In this document: positions 33,015 to 44,700 of the stretch, one piece after another | How the letters are laid out: each line of letters begins with the position of its first letter | How positions within the stretch are numbered: position 1 is the first letter of the stretch | Origin: Leptasterias polaris | Lineage: Eukaryota; Echinodermata; Asteroidea; Forcipulatida; Asteriidae | DNA length: 64,000 bases | Reading direction: 5' to 3' | NCBI GenBank assembly: GCA_037783415.1 | Contig: JAZGTN010000026.1 | Coordinates: 1,943,001-2,007,000, forward strand | Notes under the pieces: generated by a model | Seen by the model: only the letters and a program-made list of their open reading frames with translations | What the model was told of the DNA's origin: nothing | Database searches by the model: none | Translations under genes and position numbers: made by a program

Positions 33015-33132
33015 GTGCAGCAACAAGATGATGCATCACCTTTAGCCACATGCAGAGTATCTTTCAAGAGAAAACAAAGATTTCCTCCCATATATGGATT
33101 GAGATTTGTAGAAGCGGAGTTATCTGATTTAG
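33015..33132 (+). CDS. Possible isolated exon, product unknown
   Basis: 118 bp open in one frame only, between a good acceptor (cctttttcaatcag) and a strong GTGAGT donor. Phase 0 in, phase 1 out. The peptide includes VSFKRKQRFPPIYGLRF and matches no family I know. No partner exons were found. It could be chance, so the call is tentative. Confidence 0.25.
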
Positions 33133-34554
33133 GTGAGTACTCAATTCATGAAAAATAAAAGGACTTCAAAGTTAAACCAGCGGTAATACCCCTTCAACTG
33201 CGAGGTTATCCTGTGGTAAAAATACGTGTAATGGGGCTTAATTAAGCTCAATTTTAATGTTTCATCATTCATCAATCTTATTTATTCCTTCATTTACTTC
33301 TTATTTGCAGTGGTTTGCTGTATATAGCCAGAATTTGTTTTATAGAACAAAATAATTTATTATTGTCTTACATGAAGGTCCTTGTGTGTGTTTATATAAA
33401 TATTTTGTGGCTGGCTCCTCCTTCACAGTACAATTGCTTTACGAACATTGCGATACTCAGTTGGTCCAAGGGGTTACTTCGTTAACGCAGCATCAAAAAA
33501 GTATTTCCTCAGTAGAAGGCTTGGTCGACTTTTTTACAGTTGACATTCAATACAAAAGAAAATGAGTGAATTTTTTTATAAAAATATAAACTAAATAGTA
33601 AACCGTCGTTTCGATAAGGACAGAAAAATTGTTTTCGAAGGCTATGACAACACATCGAATTATGTTACCTTTTTCGACTAAATTTACAAAGTTTATAGTT
33701 GAAAACGATCATAAGCGTGATCTAAGGAGGGCAGGCTGAGGCTACGCCACCCTTCTCCAAAAACTATATAGGTGTTGATTTGCACAGTTCTTCTGTGCCT
33801 ATATTATTAAATAAACTAATAAAAGGCTGTTCGGAAAACACGTATACATGTAGACCAAGTTTGCACATTATTTAATAATGCGCGTTTTAGTACATATTTA
33901 CTGTCAGATAGGCCAAGTTCGCACATTCCAATTAGATTAGTACGGTTTGCTACATGTTTAATATATCAGCTAATAAATGTAGGCCAAGTTCGCACAATTA
34001 TTGCCTGATCAAAAACATGCTTTGAACGTACACCAGAACCCAAGTGTAAAGCAAGTTATTTAGTCAAGCACGATATAAAACGCACCCCTCCTCACTGCAT
34101 CGTTGTACACGATAAGAAAAGACCACCTCCTCTGCAGTTGTAGTTGAAAGAATCTATATTGCAATTCCAGAAGAAATTCAATGACACAAGAGATGAGAAA
34201 ATGTTGAAAAGGTAATATTAATTTAATTTGATACGAAAGCAAACTAGTTTTACAATTATATTAAGCTGTATATTTAAGGCTTATTTATAACGCCATCCTA
34301 GTGTAAAAAATGTATTTTTTAAAAGCATAGTCATTAAAAAGATCCATTCAGAAGTGTTTAATGAGCAAACTTCTTGTTCATCAACATTAACGTTCTCACG
34401 AACCGCTGCTTTCTAACATTTTGACCAGCTTTTCTTTTCCTGAGAAAGAGACGAGGCAATTCTTTAAATACATGGCACGATCGTGTGTGTGGTGAACAAA
34501 ACGAGTCCGTTTTGTGACGTCACAGTGTTGTTTTGATTCCTTTGTGCTTATGGG
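33133..34554. other. Intergenic DNA, no gene seen
   Basis: Three loosely spaced copies of 'aggccaagttcgcaca' (about 33850, 33912, 33981) are the only repetition. No exon or element was recognised. Confidence 0.5.
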
Positions 34555-34802
34555 CAGGGCCCAATTTCATGGCTCTGCTTAAGCACAAAATTTGCTTAAG
34601 CACCAAAAAACCTTGCTTAGTAAAACCAGATTACCGGCCAATACTCCACTCGATTGTTATGCTAACTAAACAACAGCTAAATACAAGTCACGAGCAATGT
34701 ACATCGCATGGAGTTTTGGCCAATAACACGAGTATAATAAGCAAGCTTTTTTTGTGCTTAAGCAAATTTTGTGCTTAAGCAGCTCTATGAAATTGGCCCC
34801 TG
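34555..34802. mobile_element. 248-bp MITE with about 60-bp TIRs
   Basis: The left end CAGGGCCCAATTTCATGG and the right end are inverted copies; homology continues through a doubled 'tgcttaagcac' motif for roughly 60 bp on each side, so about half of the element folds on itself. CAGGG...CCCTG ends suggest hAT. Flanking 8-mers do not match. Confidence 0.8.
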
Positions 34803-36592
34803 TTCGTGAAACTCGCCTAGATGTAAGGCCAAACGACTGTTAATGAAAGATGTTAATGTTGCAACAGAGATAAAGAATATTATGTGCTTTTTACCCTTAC
34901 ACCGATGTGGCAATGTACACTCAGTACTTTCCAGAGTCTTGCCTGTGGAGTTTTTCACAGTACTCGTGAAAGTACGGAGTGAAAGTACGGAGTGAAAGTA
35001 CGGAGTGTACAGTGCTTTATACACAAAGGTGCAAGGGATGTAATTGTTACAAACTCATTTACCTTCCGTATAGGACCATCTCGCAGGGAACATCGTAGCT
35101 TATATTTATCAGAATCATCATACTATTTGGGAAAACTATTATTTCTTGATAATATAATTGCTTTATGATGAGTAATATGAAAGATAACGATTGATGCTTA
35201 CATGCTTCCTATAAGCAACAACATTCGAACTTATTTTTTAAAACCCTGTGGGAAACACCGTATACTCCAACACCGTATACTCCGTTCTACTCCAATTTGC
35301 CCCGTTGAACGGGCGTACTCACGCGGTAGGCGTTTTATGTTAGGCTGTAAATAACTGTGTTTAGGGTGCACAGATCTTGTTCTAATGGTCTGAACAGTTG
35401 AATCTAACTTCACTGAACACACACACACCAAATATTTTAATGTTCTGGCTCAATTCTGGCCCAATACAATCCATACACCAAACAGCCATAGACCAGAGGC
35501 ACAACTGCACAACTGCACAAACGAATGCCGCTTTGGCTCCGACCCACATTTGTGACAACTGGCCTACCCGATGAATGACCTCTAGGGAAAAATCGGTTCA
35601 GCCACTTGTTAAGGACTGTTCAGGGTTGGATGAAAATTAATTTCTGCGAAATTGAATTAAAAAAATTGTTGTAATTAACAAAAATAGAAAAAAGTGCCTA
35701 CGGCTTGAGTACAGGTGTTTCCCCCAGAGTTTTAACAGATACGTTAACAATAATACACACTTTTATGGTTACCTTATAGTTTACTATGGCATAATAATTA
35801 AGTCAACTAAGTAACATTTGCGTAAAATTTTCTACCCACAACTGAAAATACGAAAACAAAATAACTACAAATTTACGTTAAATAACGAGAAATGTTTACA
35901 GGCTTGACTCATTACAAATGTAAATTGATTATACACCAATTGATAATCTCATTAACGATGGGCAATTTAAGCCATTTCCAAGTGGTACAATTACAATTTA
36001 AGTCAACAAAATTTACTTTAATCTTTACAACAATCTTTACTTTGCTACTATTTGACTAAAAAATGCAATCAATCGTTTTCTTAAAATGTATCATTACAAA
36101 ATAAGCAATAAACAACATAAAACTGTTCATTATTTTTATGAAGCGCGCATCAAAACAGTGCCATCAATAGGTACCAGTTGGTTGTTAAAATTGATGATTA
36201 TGTACATTGTTGTTGTGATGATATTTTTTTTCTTTAATAAGGCAAAAGTGCTTTTGCAAATGTTTAGGCCTAATGTATACAAAATAAAAATCATTAGTCA
36301 CAAAACAGAAAAACAATTCAAACAAATAATTGTAATTCACTGCATTCTTTGTATTACTCTTGAGTAAAAAGGAAAACGCCTCATGACATAAGTACTTATT
36401 TCGAATGTTGTTTACGATAAATGTTATTTAAATTGTTATTATCTAATGCTCTGCAAACTTTATACTATACGACTGCTATTAATTTGATTCGGCTAGTATC
36501 CAATACCACAAAATATTCCCTACAGGAAGAAAACAGTTTCATACTTCATAAACCAACTTTTATACCCCGTTATTAAAATTTGGCAAACAAGG
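34803..36592. other. Intergenic DNA, no gene seen
   Basis: Includes a 3-copy 13-bp tandem repeat (GAAAGTACGGAGT) at about 34967-35008. The rest is AT-rich and without recognisable features up to the 75-bp minisatellite. Confidence 0.5.
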
Positions 36593-38389
36593 ATGTGTCT
36601 GAATCCTGACAATGGTCTGATGAATATCGACCTAAATGACCTTCAACAAAAGCTAGTTGTCATCAAACTCTGGGCTAATGTTCACATATTTGTGCTCTTC
36701 GGATCTCGGAATAAGGCTCGACAAAAGCTAGTTGTCATCAAACTCTGGTCTAATGTTCACATATTTGTGCTCTTCGAATCTCGGAATAAGGCTCGACAAA
36801 AGCTAGTTGTCATCAAACTCTGGGCTAATGTTCACATATTTGTGCTCTTCGGATCTCAGAATAAGGCTCGACAAAAGCTAGTTGTCATCAAACTCTGGGC
36901 TTATGTTCACATATTTGTGCTCTTCGGATCTCGGAATAAGGCTCGACAAAAGCTAGTTGTCATCAAACTCTGGTCTAATGTTCACATATTTGTGCTCTTC
37001 GGATCTCGGAATAAGGCTCGACAAAAGCTAGTTGTCATCAAACTCTGGTCTAATGTTCACATATTTGTGCTCTTCGGATCTCGGAATAAGGCTCGACAAA
37101 AGCTAGTTGTCATCAAACTCTGGGCTTATGTTCACATATTTGTGCTCTTCGGATCTCAGAATAAGGCTCGACAAAAGCTAGTTGTCATCAAACTCTGGGC
37201 TTATGTTCACATATTTGTGCTCTTCGGATCTCGGAATAAGGCTCGACAAAAGCTAGTTGTCATCAAACTCTGGGCTAATGTTCACATATTTGTGCTCTTC
37301 GGATCTCGGAATAAGGCTCGACAAAAGCTAGTTGTCATCAAACTCTGGTCTAATGTTCACATATTTGTGCTCTTCGGATCTCGGAATAAGGCTCGACAAA
37401 AGCTAGTTGTCATCAAACTCTGGGCTAATGTTCACATATTTGTGCTCTTCGGATCTCAGAATAAGGCTCGACAAAAGCTAGTTGTCATCAAACTCTGGGC
37501 TTATGTTCACATATTTGTGCTCTTCGGATCTCGGAATAAGGCTCGACAAAAGCTAGTTGTCATCAAACTCTGGTCTAATGTTCACATATTTGTGCTCTTC
37601 GGATCTCGGAATAAGGCTCAACAAAAGCTAGTTGTCATCAAACTCTGGGCTAATGTTCACATATTTGTGCTCTTCGGATCTCAGAATAAGGCTCGACAAA
37701 AGCTAGTTGTCATCAAACTCTGGGCTAATGTTCACATATTTGTGCTCTTCGGATCTCGGAATAAGGCTCGACAAAAGCTAGTTGTCATCAAACTCTGGTC
37801 TAATGTTCACATATTTGTGCTCTTCGGATCTCGGAATAAGGCTCGACAAAAGCTAGTTGTCATCAAACTCTGGGCTAATGTTCACATATTTGTGCTCTTC
37901 GGATCTCAGAATAAGGCTCGACAAAAGCTAGTTGTCATCAAACTCTGGGCTTATGTTCACATATTTGTGCTCTTCGGATCTCGGAATAAGGCTCGACAAA
38001 AGCTAGTTGTCATCAAACTCTGGGCTAATGTTCACATATTTGTGCTCTTCGGATCTCGGAATAAGGCTCGACAAAAGCTAGTTGTCATCAAACTCTGGGC
38101 TAATGTTCACATATTTGTGCTCTTCGGATCTCAGAATAAGGCTCGACAAAAGCTAGTTGTCATCAAACTCTGGGCTAATGTTCACATATTTGTGCTCTTC
38201 GGATCTCGGAATGAGGCTCGACAAAAGCTAGTTGTCATCAAACTCTGGGCTAATGTTCACATATTTGTGCTCTTCGGATCTCGGAAGGAGGCTCATGTAT
38301 ATCTGCGAGGAAACAAAATGTGTTATTTAAACAACAATCCTCTTTGTTGTTTATTACTTGATTTTATTATTCTTTTGAAAAGACTTTGA
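36593..38389 (+). repeat. 75-bp minisatellite, 22 copies, open for 598 codons
   Basis: Units start CAAAAGCTAGTTGTCATC at 36647 and then every 75 bp to 38296. In frame +1 each unit reads 25 residues beginning QKLVVIKLW and ending SRNKAR, flanked by 18 unique residues before and about 30 after. Only one of six frames is open. The polymorphic positions (gct/tct, aat/tat, cgg/cag, ggg/tgg context) change the amino acid; silent changes are essentially absent. That is what point mutation plus repeat spreading gives without protein-level constraint. I see no promoter or splice evidence. I therefore read it as a minisatellite that happens to be a multiple of three, lying beyond the kinase gene's last recognised exon on the opposite strand. 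Confidence 0.85.
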
Positions 38390-38664
38390 ATGTTATCTTC
38401 GAGTTCAAAGATGTTATTTTCAGTTGGAAAGTTGTACCTTGATGCTAGAATTGAACAAAAAGACCATGCACGTGCTGGATTAATAATCTGTTGAGCTGTT
38501 GAGGAATCCATTTTGTTACAATACAAATCACTTGTTTTGATGATTGTAGATTTTTGACACTATAGGCCTACGTTTTGAACAAAATAATATGAAGAAGATT
38601 GAAAGACTGTTAACATAGGACTCTAATGTTCTTGAATATTAATACCGTATCTCATGGGCAATAC
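38297..38664. other. Region after the last recognised kinase exon
   Basis: The final C-terminal exon of the kinase gene should lie here or beyond the minisatellite. A candidate acceptor (cctcaacag near 38490) opens a short frame ending in TAG, but the peptide is not recognisable and I do not call it. Confidence 0.3.
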
Positions 38665-38770
38665 CTTATCATCTTGGTTCTCGGTCATTGTGGTAAGAAC
38701 GGACACGATATTCTTGAAGGAAGGTCGGTCGCTTGGTTTCTCCTGCCAGCATTTCAGCATCAGGTCGTAG
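38665..38770 (-). CDS. Gene C exon: kinase C-lobe end
   Basis: 106-bp exon, phase 2 in and phase 0 out. [19 protein letters not shown] is the conserved RTK subdomain XI, with its invariant Arg. The donor GTATTG after DDK is weak, so a longer last exon is possible. Confidence 0.9.
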
Positions 38771-41700
38771 CTGTAAAATTGATTGGTATTACAAATATTG
38801 ACGTATCCATCAAATGCTTATTACCTGTTTATTCTTCTTTGTTTCGTTTGACACAGTAGTTCATGTGCCATGATCATAATTTAAATCAAGTTCTGTAAGC
38901 CACTTGACAGCTAAGTCTTCAAGAAGTTCTTCTGGTGTTCCTTGGTCTTGAGTTTTAAAGGAACACGTTGCCTTAAGATCTCACGAAATCTTACGGTTGG
39001 AGGTGTTCCTTATAGTTATTAAGAGTTGTTCATGCAATAAAACACCTTTAATGTGTTATAATTAGTGAATGGTAATTAAAAATTAAAAAAACGTTGACCT
39101 CTGACCCCAGAGACATGTCCCGCGAAATGTATACGTATTTCAAGTCGTCAATACGATCGTCGGTATAATGGGCAATAATGCGCGATGAAGAGCAGTAGGC
39201 TGGCACCGTAGCCTGTGGCCTGGTAAACCTATCACATGAACCCCAGGTAATATACCATTCTCTACTCGACGACATGTGTGTGACAACGTACAATTTACAA
39301 GTAAACACGTCCACACCGCGCCGTAGAAGACATGTCAAAAAAGAAGAAACGAAAACCTCGCCGATCGGGGTAAGAATACTGTCATGGGACAAACCGAGAG
39401 AAAGGACTTGGGTTATTTATACCCAATGTTTATTGTGGACACGACTAAAAAAAACACGGCACATCACGCGTGATAATTGTGATAATTGCGCATGAGTCGT
39501 AGTTTAACAGCTGCGACTCTGGAAATAAGACTAATAGAATTTGTCCGCCATTTATGGGAGTCAAAATCTTGACTCCCATAAATGGCGGAGCGTTTTGTTT
39601 TGCGAAATTTAGCAAAAGCGAAGCATTTCTAAGGCACGTTTGTGTGGATCATTATATTCTACTTTTTAACCATCTTTCCGACCGTGCTCATTTTAAATCA
39701 AACGCTTGTTATAGCCCAAAAGCGCCCAACCCGAAGGCAACGTGTCCCTTTAACCACATGCGCAGCTGTCTGGTTTTCGTGTCTCTGGGTACATTGTGTA
39801 GATCTAGTCATCAGACAGTTTATGACGGTATCATGATTCTGCCCTATTCGTTCTGTGTAAGCGTTTGACAAGGCTTTAGGAGGCATGGTCAAATAAAATA
39901 ACTTTTAAGATAATTAATGAGAAATGCAAGGGTTCACGTAGGGTGTACCTGGTATTCAAAAATGCATTTAGAATAGAAAATACATTGTGTTTTTAAAACT
40001 ATATTCTTTGGATTCTTTTTGATACTAAAACTTTAGTTTGGTAGGAGGGAATCTAAAACGGCAACAACTGAAATGAAAGTCACATCGTATAAAGTCGTTT
40101 TCCCATACGTACATCTTAATATCGCAGTTGGTTGGTTTAGGCATGCGATATCCAGTCTTCAACTTTGATCTCAAGACACCAGTTTGTATCCCCGAATATG
40201 GTGTACCACCTGTGAAAACAAGAATGGAACTTAGTATGCATAACAATTATATTTAAATTTTAAGATTATAATATAATAAATTATCACTGATTTGTTTTTG
40301 CACAAGGCAAAAGCCAATTGAATTTGCGTCCCGTTTGTCGTGCCCTGTTTTATAAACTGAAGTGATTGCAACTTTGTTCCGAATAGCGAATACCGAAATT
40401 TCTCTCAATTTCATCCAAGTGAAACAGATGTAGACAGTAAAAGTCATGTCTTACCGACAGTTGCAATCTCCCAGAGAAGGATTCCGTAAGACCATCTAGA
40501 AGGAAATGTGAAAACAGACATCATTGAATATTTCCATGCATTAGAAACGGGTATGTCTCACAATAATCTAAGGCCATTTGATTTTATATTGCTTAGGAAA
40601 TACATGAATTGCGAACATTTTCGGTGCAGAGGTTTACTTTTGAAACTCCTTCGAAACAAATATTGAACTATTTTGATTCATTATGAATACACCTAAAACA
40701 AATCTGCGTTTAATTTTTAGTATACCCAAATGATATTGTAGAATCTTTTTCTACCACGAGAGGATACAAAATCCATACATAATGGAATTGGACTTGGGAT
40801 GAAAACAATTTAAATTTCTATACTGTACACTTACACGTCACTTTTTGTAGTGTAAGTCTTGTTAGTCAACGACTCCAAAGACAACCAGCGAGTTGGAACA
40901 CGAGTCTGAGGGGAGAAAATGAAATATCATGCAAGGTGACGTTGATACATTTGGGTTATGGAGTTATATCATGCAGCGTGTTGTTTATGAGGATGGTTTA
41001 CCTTTGATACCTGCACATATATATCCTCTCCTCGTGACAAACCAAAGTCAGAAATTTTGGCAACCAGATTTTCGTCAAGAAGGATATTCCTTGCGGCCAG
41101 ATCTTTGTGTATCACCTGTAGAAGTAACAATAGTGCACAAACCGTAATGAAGTCCACATTGTCTGTTAAGACAGGAATTTAAAAGTATTTCAGGATTTAT
41201 TGACAACACATTAGCATTTTTGTTTCTTGTTAAAAGATTCGTAATGTTTGCACTATTCTATTATTGTCCTTCATGTTGGCCATAATGGCTTTAGCCGCCT
41301 ATTCAAGCAGCCCCGAAATGTAGGCCTACACCCAAGACATTTAGCTTTGTCCAATCCAATTTCGGTTGTCTAAGAGTGACACTTATAATTAATGGGTAAC
41401 ATTCTTAGTATCAGGTAAAGTGATGTATAACGTTTAAATCCACTCAACTCAAGTGTTGGTCATAATGACTGCACCAGGCTATCCAAGTAATGCTGAATCG
41501 TACCAAATCAACTTTTAGATTAATACAGTCCAGTTGCGGTTGTCTTTAGAGTGACAATTAATGATTGGGTAACATTATTTTGTATCTGGTCATGAAGGGG
41601 GATGTAACGCTTGGACCCACTCAAGTCCAGTTATTGGCATAACATTACAATGTCACGGAGTTTTTCTTCCGATCTGGATACTCACACCTGATGTAGCAAG

Positions 41701-44700
41701 GTGTTGCATTCCTTTAGCGACATCCAAAGCAAACTGAAGCAACTTGTTAGAAGACAGAGATTCTTCACCGTCCATTGATCGAGCGTTCCTCAGGTAGGAA
41801 CGAAGGTCACCATTGAGAAGATACTCCATGGCTACGTAAAGTTCATCTTATGTTTTAACAAAATGAGAACAAAATTTCAATCCCATATGACGTGATTAAT
41901 ATCTTCTATACTGACTTCTCCATTGAAGTAAATAAATTGGAGAAAAATTTAGTAATACAACTCCGTGTGTCGGGTTGGAAATGACGTACCGTACATACAC
42001 GATATAATGTGAATGGTTTACCTTCGTGCTGACAAGCAGCAAGAATCCTGACAATGTTTGGATGACGTCTGATTTTGGTCATGGATTGGAACTCATCCAG
42101 GAAATTCTGCCTGTCAGTGAGAGACGCATGTTCTGTACAACAAAACATAAACATCTAAGAAACTGAAGCCACGTATCCTTAAAAATCTTTTTACAGTGAA
42201 TCATAGACCTCTGCCTATCTTTAATTGTATTTCTAATTCTACTTTCTCTGACGTGACGTGTGATTTTGCATATGCAAACATTATGAATACCTTTTTGTAA
42301 TCAAATATTATTTGTGTACGCAGTGAAGCAATTCTTACCTCGTAGCTTCTTGATAGCAGCCTTGCACAGTTCGCCGTCAATCATTACTCCTCCATACCGT
42401 ACCTCACCAAACTGTCCCTTTCCGAGTACTTTAGTTCCGACAATCAAATTGTCCCACGGTACACTCCATGGCTGGGCCCATGTAGGTAAACCAACATATT
42501 CATAGGTCGGAGACGAACAGATACCTCCAACAGGTTCACATGCAGATGCTTGATTCTGACCAACTCGCTCAAAGTCGGTTGCAGAGGCGTTGATATTATC
42601 ATCGGGTGTTATTTCATTTGCGTAACTGGCCTGTGGGGAGGTTAGTAGGTCAGTTATTGTTATACATTTTTGGGGGGAACTGAGATTATTACACATTATG
42701 TACAAAATTAAGGTAATTTTTGAAGAAAATTTAAAAATCTGAAAAAGAGCACAACTACCAAGTGTCTTTTTTAAACTGTTCACCTTATTCTCAACAAAAT
42801 ATTTAGATATGATTTTCATATTTTCGTGCTTCAATATTGTACAACAAAAAGCAATAAGATATTCCTTTCTGTCATAAAAATTAATACCAAATTAGAGCGT
42901 ACAAAAGAAGAATATTGCTCAAATACAGCCCAAAGTTTCAATAAGTACTTAGAAACAAAGAATCTAAAGTTTTTATTTCAAACCGAAAGTAAAGGATGAT
43001 TAAACAACAAGGAATAAGAGCTAGATGTGTCTTACAAACTTGATACAGTCATAGTCTCCATCTCAACCTTGGTATTATATATTTTTCTTGATCAATGTAT
43101 CCAAGGGTTCGAATGGAACTTTCCATTGGTGTATTAAAGCTTTTGAAAATAATCACGACGAGGAGCATATTTTCACCACATGTCTTTTTTGCAAATGACT
43201 TCTTACCATTTCTTGGTCCCGTGTTGATTCTTGTGGGTTTGAATGCTGGTGTCTCCTCTTTCGAACTCTCAGAAAGTAAACCAAACAACCCATCACAAGA
43301 ATGACGACAACGACGATCACGCAGATGATAACTACAACTGAGGACGATACCGCAGAATGAGCTTCAATCGTACATAATCGTAACATATAAAAAACCCAGA
43401 TTATTTCACATAATATTTCTATATTTTCTAGTGGAATCTAGAGTTTTTTATTTTAATTTCATTTGTCTTTAGAAATATGAATATGGGGAGAAAACACCAT
43501 TACTACTATTTTGAGTTCTTTATGGCGGTTTTGTACTAAACACAACAATCATTTTGTGTCGCTTTTTTCCCTCCCCTGTTTATATGTTGAATGTGATTTT
43601 CTTTCCCAGATAGATGTAGGGGTCTACTATCTCAAAAGAAATTCCCTGACCTTGTATTTTTACAAGTTTTGAATATTGCTACTCATCATGATCTTTGTTT
43701 TCTTGATGTTCATCATGCATACGGCCTGCTTTAATACTACTTTCATCTGGCAGCTTCCGAATCATTTCCTATAGAGTTCCTCGGGGGTGTGACTGAACAT
43801 TAGGATATTATCGGCAAATCTGAGATGGGTGAGGTGTTCTCCATCCACCAAGATCCCTTTATCACTCTAGTCGATGTTCTTGGAAATTTCTTCCAAGGCT
43901 GCTGTAAATAGTTTTGGTGACATTGGATCACATTGTGTGACTACCCTCAATATCACATCTTTGGCCAGGTGAACTTTTTTCAGTCGGCTCTTTGTACATT
44001 GCTAGATGATTTTGATTTACTTCCCATCGATATTTTGCTTTTCCAAAGCTGTCAGTGACTGGTGGTCTGAATTATCAAAGTCTTTTTCATAGTCCAAGAA
44101 ATCTAGATTCCTTTGGCTTCTCAATTCATTGACCTATGCACAACTTACAGTAAAGCGTTTATAAAATAAATTCACCAACAGCACATTTGCTCGGTATGGT
44201 ACACACCTGCACACATTTTTGTTTTAAGTTACAAAAGTCGGGAACGGTCCAAACAAGACAAACTGTAAATGACAGAGACGAAGTTAAACAATCTTCACCA
44301 GTCCGTATTTAGACGTCATGGTTCCGAACATGCGAGGGCACCGCCAAGAGGGGGGGTGGGGGGGGGGGTAGTTTTCCGATGAAAACTTATGGCCAAATAA
44401 TAACCAAACAATTAGTAAACAAATAAAGAGTCAACTTAGTTTTTAGTGATTTTGTTCAAGTTGATCTTACTTCTGGGAAAAAGGAAGCTGCATCGGTGAT
44501 CTGAACCGGAAGCTGCAGCCCCAAGCTATGACTATATAAATGACGACACTGAATTCCAAGTTATTTCATTATTGCTAGACATTTCTGGTATCCTTTTTAA
44601 CGTATCACCCTGAAGAAGGACAATGGCACCGCCACAGCTGATAGATTTTAAGACAATAATGAAGGAACAGAACATGTGGCAAATCTAGCAATGTGCACAA

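Noticed and set aside
39048..39392. 114-codon minus frame in the kinase intron
   Set aside because: Lies entirely inside the TIR element at 38957-39751 and has no transposase features.
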